Under the pieces are notes generated by a model. It made no database searches and had not been told where the DNA came from. It saw only the letters and a list, made by a program, of their open reading frames with translations. The position numbers and the translations under genes were made by a program. Below, in pieces: positions 4,245 to 7,895 of a stretch of DNA of 7,895 nt (positions are counted from its first letter, which is position 1; each line of letters opens with the position of its first letter). The DNA comes from UBA1231 sp045123185 (lineage in GTDB: Bacteria > Bacillota_I > Bacilli_A > ML615J-28 > CAG-313), in the NCBI GenBank assembly GCA_045123185.1, contig JBGVIL010000138.1, positions 1-7,895 of the forward strand. The letters run 5' to 3'.

Positions 4245-6641
4245 ATGAGAAATAGAATCGTAACAGTTGATATTTTAACTAGAAAATTTGAATCTGTTTT
4301 CTATAAACAATATGACAGTAATAATGAATTAAATATTGTCGTATACGAAGGTAAAACCTTAGCTGACATATCAAATTATGCAGCAAATGTTTATTTTAAA
4401 TTACCTTCAGGAAAAGTGTACGAAGTAGAAGGTACGATAAAAAATAGTATTATAAAAGTTATATTATCTAGTTCTATCTTAGAGGAATGTGGACGAGTGA
4501 ATGTTGAATGTGAATTATTCAAATTGGATGAAATAGTAACCACTTTTACATTCTATCTATATGTTGAAGAATCAATAAAAAGAGTTGGGACTTTAAATCC
4601 AGATTCCCAACAAACCCAACAAATCCATCATATACATTCAAACTTAGATGTATTAAATCAAATCACTCAAGAAATGGTAGATAGTATAGGTTTAAGTGGT
4701 GGATTAGTTGATTTATCTATTTACCAAACTAAAAGAGATACAACATTAGAAACAGATAATAAAACAGTTTCAGGAGCAATAAATGAACTTAATAAAAAAA
4801 TAGAAAATACATCAGAAAACATAGACCTATCTGATTATGCTTTAAAGTCTGAAATACCAACTAGAGTATCACAATTACAAAATGATAGTAATTTCATTAG
4901 TTCAATCCCTGAAGAATATGTTACTGAGCAAGAATTAGCAGCTAAAGGACTTGCGACTGAAACATTTGTTACTAATAAAATAGCAGAAGCAAGTTTAAGT
5001 GGGGGAGAAGTAGACCTTAGTGGATATGCAACTAAAGATGAATTAAAGACTAAAGCTAATGTTAACCATACTCATATGATGTCTGATATTACGGATTTAG
5101 TAATCCCAGATGTTGATAAAGCATATGTAGATACTCAATTAAATACTAAAGCTAATAAATCTGACATACCTAACTTAGATGGATATGCTTTAAAAACTGA
5201 TATCCCAACAGTTCCAACTAAAACTAGCCAATTGACTAATGATAGTGGATTTATAACTTCTATTCCAAGTGAGTATGTAACTGAATCTGAGTTAAATGCT
5301 AAAGGATATCTAACTGAACATCAAGATATAAGTGGCAAGGTAGATAAATCATATGTTGATACAGAGTTAGCTAAAAAATCTGATAAAACTCATACTCATT
5401 CATATAATGATTTGAGCGATAAACCTACAATTCCTTCAGTTGACGGTTTAGCTACTAAAAAAGAATTAACAGATGGTTTAGCTACTAAATCTGATACAAC
5501 TCATACTCACGACCAATATTTAACTGAACATCAAGATTTATCTAATTATGCTCTTAAGACTGAATTGCCAACAGTTCCGACTAAAGTATCCCAATTGCAG
5601 AATGATAAAGGGTATATAACAGAAATACCATCTGAATATATTACTGAAACAGAGTTAAGTGCCAAAGGTTATTTAACCGAACATCAAGATATTAGTGGAA
5701 AGGTAGACAAAATAAATGGTAAAGGATTAAGTACTAATGATTATACAACAGAAGAGAAAAATAAATTAAATAGAATAGAAGAAAATGCAAATAATTATTC
5801 TTTACCAATTGCAAGTAGTACTGTATTAGGTGGGATTAAAATAGGTAGTGGATTAAGTATAGATAGCAATGGGGTGTTATCATCAAATGTTCCTTCTTTA
5901 GAAGGTAATGCACTTACTTTTGGTAATTATACAATAAAATATAATGAAACCGATGATACATTAGACTTCATATACAATGGTACAACAGAAGAACCTGAAG
6001 TACCACCTACTACAGGTGATTATGTGACTGAAGGATTATCACTATATATTGATGCAGCAGATGTTGCTACTCAAGGTTCTATAAGAGATATAACAGGTAA
6101 ACAAAATATAACGAATCATGGAGTAAGTACTACATTAGATAATGGGTGTTTAAATTTCGTTGCTAATGAATCTGACTATATAGATACAGGTTTAGTACCT
6201 AATTTAACTACTTGGAGTGCAGAAGTATATTTCTATTTTACAGAAACACCTACTACTACACAAATTGCAATCTCTTGGGGAGGAAGTGGAAATGGTGCTA
6301 GAATAGGTTTTAGAGACATTGAGGAAGCGTTTATAGTAAGACTTAATAGTAACGTAAACTATACAGTAGCTGATATTTCTAATTTCACATCCCTTTGCCA
6401 CTTAATAATTACTATGAATAATGGAACTGTTACATCATATTTTAATGGTGTAAAAACTGTATTAGGTTCTGATGCAAATGGTGTTCAAACTTCTCAAGCA
6501 GCAACATTAAAAATTGGTACTAAATACGATATCGAGCAATTCACTAACATGAATCTAAAATCATTTAGATTCTATAATGGTAAAGTGTTAAGTGATGAAG
6601 AAGCATTGCAAAATTATAATTATGAAATAAATAGAGGGTGA
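4245..6641 (+). CDS. Tail fibre / receptor-binding protein: BppU-like N-terminus, repeated shaft, LamG-like tip
   Basis: A 798-residue virion protein. Residues 1-112 look like a BppU N-terminal domain (VFYKQYDSNNELNIVVYEG, then a two-strand FTFYLYVEESIK end), the module that attaches baseplate upper proteins of Gram-positive phages such as TP901-1. Residues 113-190 are a helical linker with an HHIH cluster at 128-131. The shaft at about 195-490 has three copies of a YALKxxIPT...SQLxNDxxF...EYVTExEL unit. Between and after them are short GYATKDEL / YVDTELAKK repeats and HTH motifs at 275-277, 383-385 and 420-422. Residues 490-548 (GLSTNDYTTEEKNKL, then VLGGIKIGSGLSIDSNGVLS) form a cap found in many phage fibres. 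Residues 592-798 resemble a LamG/concanavalin-like sandwich (LSLYIDAAD, DYIDTG, FNG, LKSFRFYNGKVLSDEEA), probably binding cell-surface glycan. The start at 4245 is fixed by its leader. The stop overlaps the next gene's translation signals. Confidence 0.87.
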   Translation: MRNRIVTVDILTRKFESVFYKQYDSNNELNIVVYEGKTLADISNYAANVYFKLPSGKVYEVEGTIKNSIIKVILSSSILEECGRVNVECELFKLDEIVTTFTFYLYVEESIKRVGTLNPDSQQTQQIHHIHSNLDVLNQITQEMVDSIGLSGGLVDLSIYQTKRDTTLETDNKTVSGAINELNKKIENTSENIDLSDYALKSEIPTRVSQLQNDSNFISSIPEEYVTEQELAAKGLATETFVTNKIAEASLSGGEVDLSGYATKDELKTKANVNHTHMMSDITDLVIPDVDKAYVDTQLNTKANKSDIPNLDGYALKTDIPTVPTKTSQLTNDSGFITSIPSEYVTESELNAKGYLTEHQDISGKVDKSYVDTELAKKSDKTHTHSYNDLSDKPTIPSVDGLATKKELTDGLATKSDTTHTHDQYLTEHQDLSNYALKTELPTVPTKVSQLQNDKGYITEIPSEYITETELSAKGYLTEHQDISGKVDKINGKGLSTNDYTTEEKNKLNRIEENANNYSLPIASSTVLGGIKIGSGLSIDSNGVLSSNVPSLEGNALTFGNYTIKYNETDDTLDFIYNGTTEEPEVPPTTGDYVTEGLSLYIDAADVATQGSIRDITGKQNITNHGVSTTLDNGCLNFVANESDYIDTGLVPNLTTWSAEVYFYFTETPTTTQIAISWGGSGNGARIGFRDIEEAFIVRLNSNVNYTVADISNFTSLCHLIITMNNGTVTSYFNGVKTVLGSDANGVQTSQAATLKIGTKYDIEQFTNMNLKSFRFYNGKVLSDEEALQNYNYEINRG
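4827..5711 (+). repeat. Three-copy shaft repeat inside the fibre gene
   Basis: The copies correspond to residues 195-237 (4827-4955), 311-368 (5175-5348) and 432-489 (5538-5711), at intervals of 116 and 121 residues. Copies 2 and 3 are identical at 46 of 58 residues by my count, with a shared run YLTEHQDISGKVDK encoded by similar but not identical DNA (5307-5348 and 5670-5711). Copy 1 is shorter, missing the second PT-K of the IPTVPTK segment and the YLTEHQ tail. The pattern fits internal duplication and offers sites for unequal recombination that would change fibre length. Confidence 0.8.
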
Positions 6642-6642
6642 T
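6634..6642 (+). promoter_or_regulatory. Ribosome binding site deciding the phosphoesterase start
   Basis: GAGGGTGAT lies across the end of the fibre gene and includes its TGA stop (6639-6641). Possible starts are GTG 6638, ATG 6641 and ATG 6647. GAGGG (6634-6638) is only 2 bases from ATG 6641 but 8 bases from ATG 6647, so 6647 is preferred. Overlap of the stop with the Shine-Dalgarno site suggests translational coupling. Confidence 0.65.
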
Positions 6643-6646
6643 GTAT

Positions 6647-7702
6647 ATGCCTAGAATATTTTCTATTTATCAAAATAAGTTAATCATATATAATAATAAA
6701 ACAACACCTAACCAAGATGCTATTTTAAGTTTAATTAAAAATCAATTAGGAGTTAAAAACATCATAGAGGATTCTTCTACTTCTAAAGTTTATCTTAATA
6801 AAAATGGTGAGTTAGTAGTTAAATCCGTTGAATATAGATTAGATACAGATTTAGGTACACCATTATATACATTTGGATTATTATCTGATATTCATATTGA
6901 TGGTGATGGTAGTGATGAGGCATATTCTGTTAGCGATTTTAATAATGCTATTAAGTTTTTTAATGATGTAGGTTGTGAATTTATAGCACATTGTGGAGAT
7001 ATGAGTTGCGATGGAAGAGATGCAGATTTTCCAGTCTTAAAAAGTTGTCTTGATGCTTCTCGTATACCAAATTACACTGTACGTGGAAATCACGATTGTA
7101 AAAACACTATAGAAAAATATAGAAACGCGACAGGAAGAGAATTAGATTATACAGTAGTTAAGAATGATGATTTATTTATATACTTAAGTCCAGAGAATGA
7201 TAATAATAGAGCATCAGACGGTGGTCTAACACAAGCTAAAGTTGATTGGCTAACTAATATAATAAACAATAGTACTCATCAAAGAATATTCTTATTTTAT
7301 CATTATTTCTTTAGAAATACATGCGGTGATTGTGGTGGAGGAGCTTATACATCCAAAACTATAGGAGATGCCACTCTTGTTAGCTATGCCCAAGACTTTG
7401 TTAATTTAGTAAATAACACATCGAATTTAATTTTCTGTACTGGACACTCACATTTTAAATTTGATTTCCAAGACACTTATCCAAATGCTAATTATTATCA
7501 TGTTGATGGCAATTGTTATCATATACACGTTCCAAGTGGAGTTAAGCCAAGAATTGTAGGTGAAACAGGTGGATATGCCAATTTAGATGAAGGAAGTGAA
7601 GGATTTTTAGTGGAAGTATATGCAGATAAAGTTTTATTTAAACCAAGAGATTTTATTAGTAAAAAATATTTATTAGAATATGCTTATATAATTGAATTAT
7701 AG
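6647..7702 (+). CDS. Calcineurin-like metallophosphoesterase of the tail/lysis region
   Basis: A 351-residue protein from the preferred ATG (354 if GTG 6638 is used). After about 70 residues of unrecognised N-terminal sequence (PRIFSIYQNKLIIYNNK), a complete metallophosphoesterase core appears. In order it has D81-I-H83 (SDIHID), G117-D118 (HCGDMSCD), G147-N-H-D150 (RGNHD), H219 (FYHYF) and G266-H-S-H269 (TGHSH). These are the ligands for the two-metal centre that cleaves phosphomono- or phosphodiesters, so it should be active. There is no signal peptide or membrane segment. It sits directly after the receptor-binding fibre with coupled translation, so it may ride on the tail or act during adsorption, for example on a phosphodiester surface polymer such as teichoic acid. 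That substrate is a guess; a cytoplasmic role is equally possible. The unknown N-terminal part could be a virion attachment segment. Family call secure, substrate unknown. Confidence 0.88.
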   Translation: MPRIFSIYQNKLIIYNNKTTPNQDAILSLIKNQLGVKNIIEDSSTSKVYLNKNGELVVKSVEYRLDTDLGTPLYTFGLLSDIHIDGDGSDEAYSVSDFNNAIKFFNDVGCEFIAHCGDMSCDGRDADFPVLKSCLDASRIPNYTVRGNHDCKNTIEKYRNATGRELDYTVVKNDDLFIYLSPENDNNRASDGGLTQAKVDWLTNIINNSTHQRIFLFYHYFFRNTCGDCGGGAYTSKTIGDATLVSYAQDFVNLVNNTSNLIFCTGHSHFKFDFQDTYPNANYYHVDGNCYHIHVPSGVKPRIVGETGGYANLDEGSEGFLVEVYADKVLFKPRDFISKKYLLEYAYIIEL

Positions 7703-7766
7703 ATTGATTAATAAATATAATAGTTAATAAAACATTGTTATAAATTGATAATATCAAATAAATAAA

Positions 7767-7772
7767 GAGGGG
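7767..7772 (+). promoter_or_regulatory. Ribosome binding site of the XhlA-like gene
   Basis: GAGGGG lies 6 bases before ATG 7779 and supports that start. The preceding 64 bases (7703-7766) are almost pure A/T, with no hairpin plus T-run and no clear promoter, so read-through from the phosphoesterase gene is likely. Confidence 0.7.
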
Positions 7773-7778
7773 ATAAGC

Positions 7779-7895
7779 ATGAATGAAGATAAAATGTATG
7801 AAATGCTTATGAGTATTATGCAAGATTTAGCAGTAGTTAAATCTAAATTAGATACTCTTGAAGAAATAAAAATAGATGCAAAAACTTCTAATGCT
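7779..7895 (+). CDS. Small XhlA-like haemolysin/holin-associated protein, 5' part
   Basis: Only the first 39 codons are in the window and the frame is open at the edge. The visible sequence (MNEDKMYEMLMSIMQDLAVV then KSKLDTLEEIKIDAKTSNA) is an amphipathic helix with the QDLAVVKSKLDTLEEIK pattern. This resembles the N-terminus of XhlA family proteins, small phage lysis-associated proteins with a cytoplasmic coiled coil and one C-terminal membrane helix. The expected membrane helix and the following holin and endolysin would lie beyond the window, so the call rests on the coiled-coil pattern and on position after the tail genes. A small tail chaperone or other coiled-coil protein cannot be excluded. 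Confidence 0.6.
   Translation, partial: MNEDKMYEMLMSIMQDLAVVKSKLDTLEEIKIDAKTSNA

Noticed and set aside
4827..5711. CRISPR array or diversity-generating template in the fibre repeats
   Set aside because: Repeat units are long, diverged and in-frame coding sequence. No reverse transcriptase or matching template repeat is visible in the window.
7703..7778. Terminator or promoter between the phosphoesterase and XhlA-like genes
   Set aside because: The 76-base gap is almost all A/T. I found no stem-loop with a T-run and no convincing -35/-10 pair, only the ribosome binding site.

Overview
The window is an AT-rich stretch of a temperate-type phage or prophage late region, read entirely on the + strand. 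The protein families, the very low GC content, the strong AGGAGG-type ribosome binding sites and the AT-ending codons point to a phage of a low-GC Firmicute, most likely a Clostridium relative with a siphovirus-like tail. This host assignment is inference; no host gene is present.

Layout: (1) 1-1017, the 3' part of a tail-associated prophage endopeptidase/Tal-type gene, open at the window edge. (2) 1029-3131, a 700-residue tail tip/baseplate protein with a beta-rich head and a long helical region built from repeated modules. (3) 3156-4022, a free-standing HNH endonuclease with two tandem zinc-finger-like units. (4) 4023-4244, a non-coding gap that is not featureless: it holds decayed coding sequence matching the helical modules of gene 2, a strong GAAA-tetraloop hairpin, and a leader identical over 17 bases to the one in front of the endonuclease. 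(5) 4245-6641, a tail fibre with a BppU-like N-terminal baseplate-attachment domain, a repeated shaft with HxH motifs and a C-terminal LamG/concanavalin-like domain. (6) 6647-7702, a calcineurin-like metallophosphoesterase with all motifs intact, translationally coupled to the fibre. (7) 7779-7895, the first 39 codons of a small XhlA-like (haemolysin/holin-associated) protein, where the lysis module would begin.

Together the genes form the distal tail (host recognition and wall penetration) followed by lysis. Tal and the gene 2 product would form the tail tip, the BppU-type fibre would dock to the baseplate and present a probable glycan-binding tip, and the phosphoesterase is placed where a tail-borne or adsorption-related enzyme would be.

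The most interesting observation is that the HNH gene appears to have interrupted gene 2. Gene 2 stops in the middle of its fourth helical module. Downstream of the endonuclease, a second diverged copy of the codons around the break is followed by the out-of-frame second half of a module. This looks like a homing-endonuclease insertion that truncated a tail gene and left its old 3' end as a pseudogene remnant. I see no RNA genes, CRISPR array, integrase, attachment site or convincing sigma-70 promoter.
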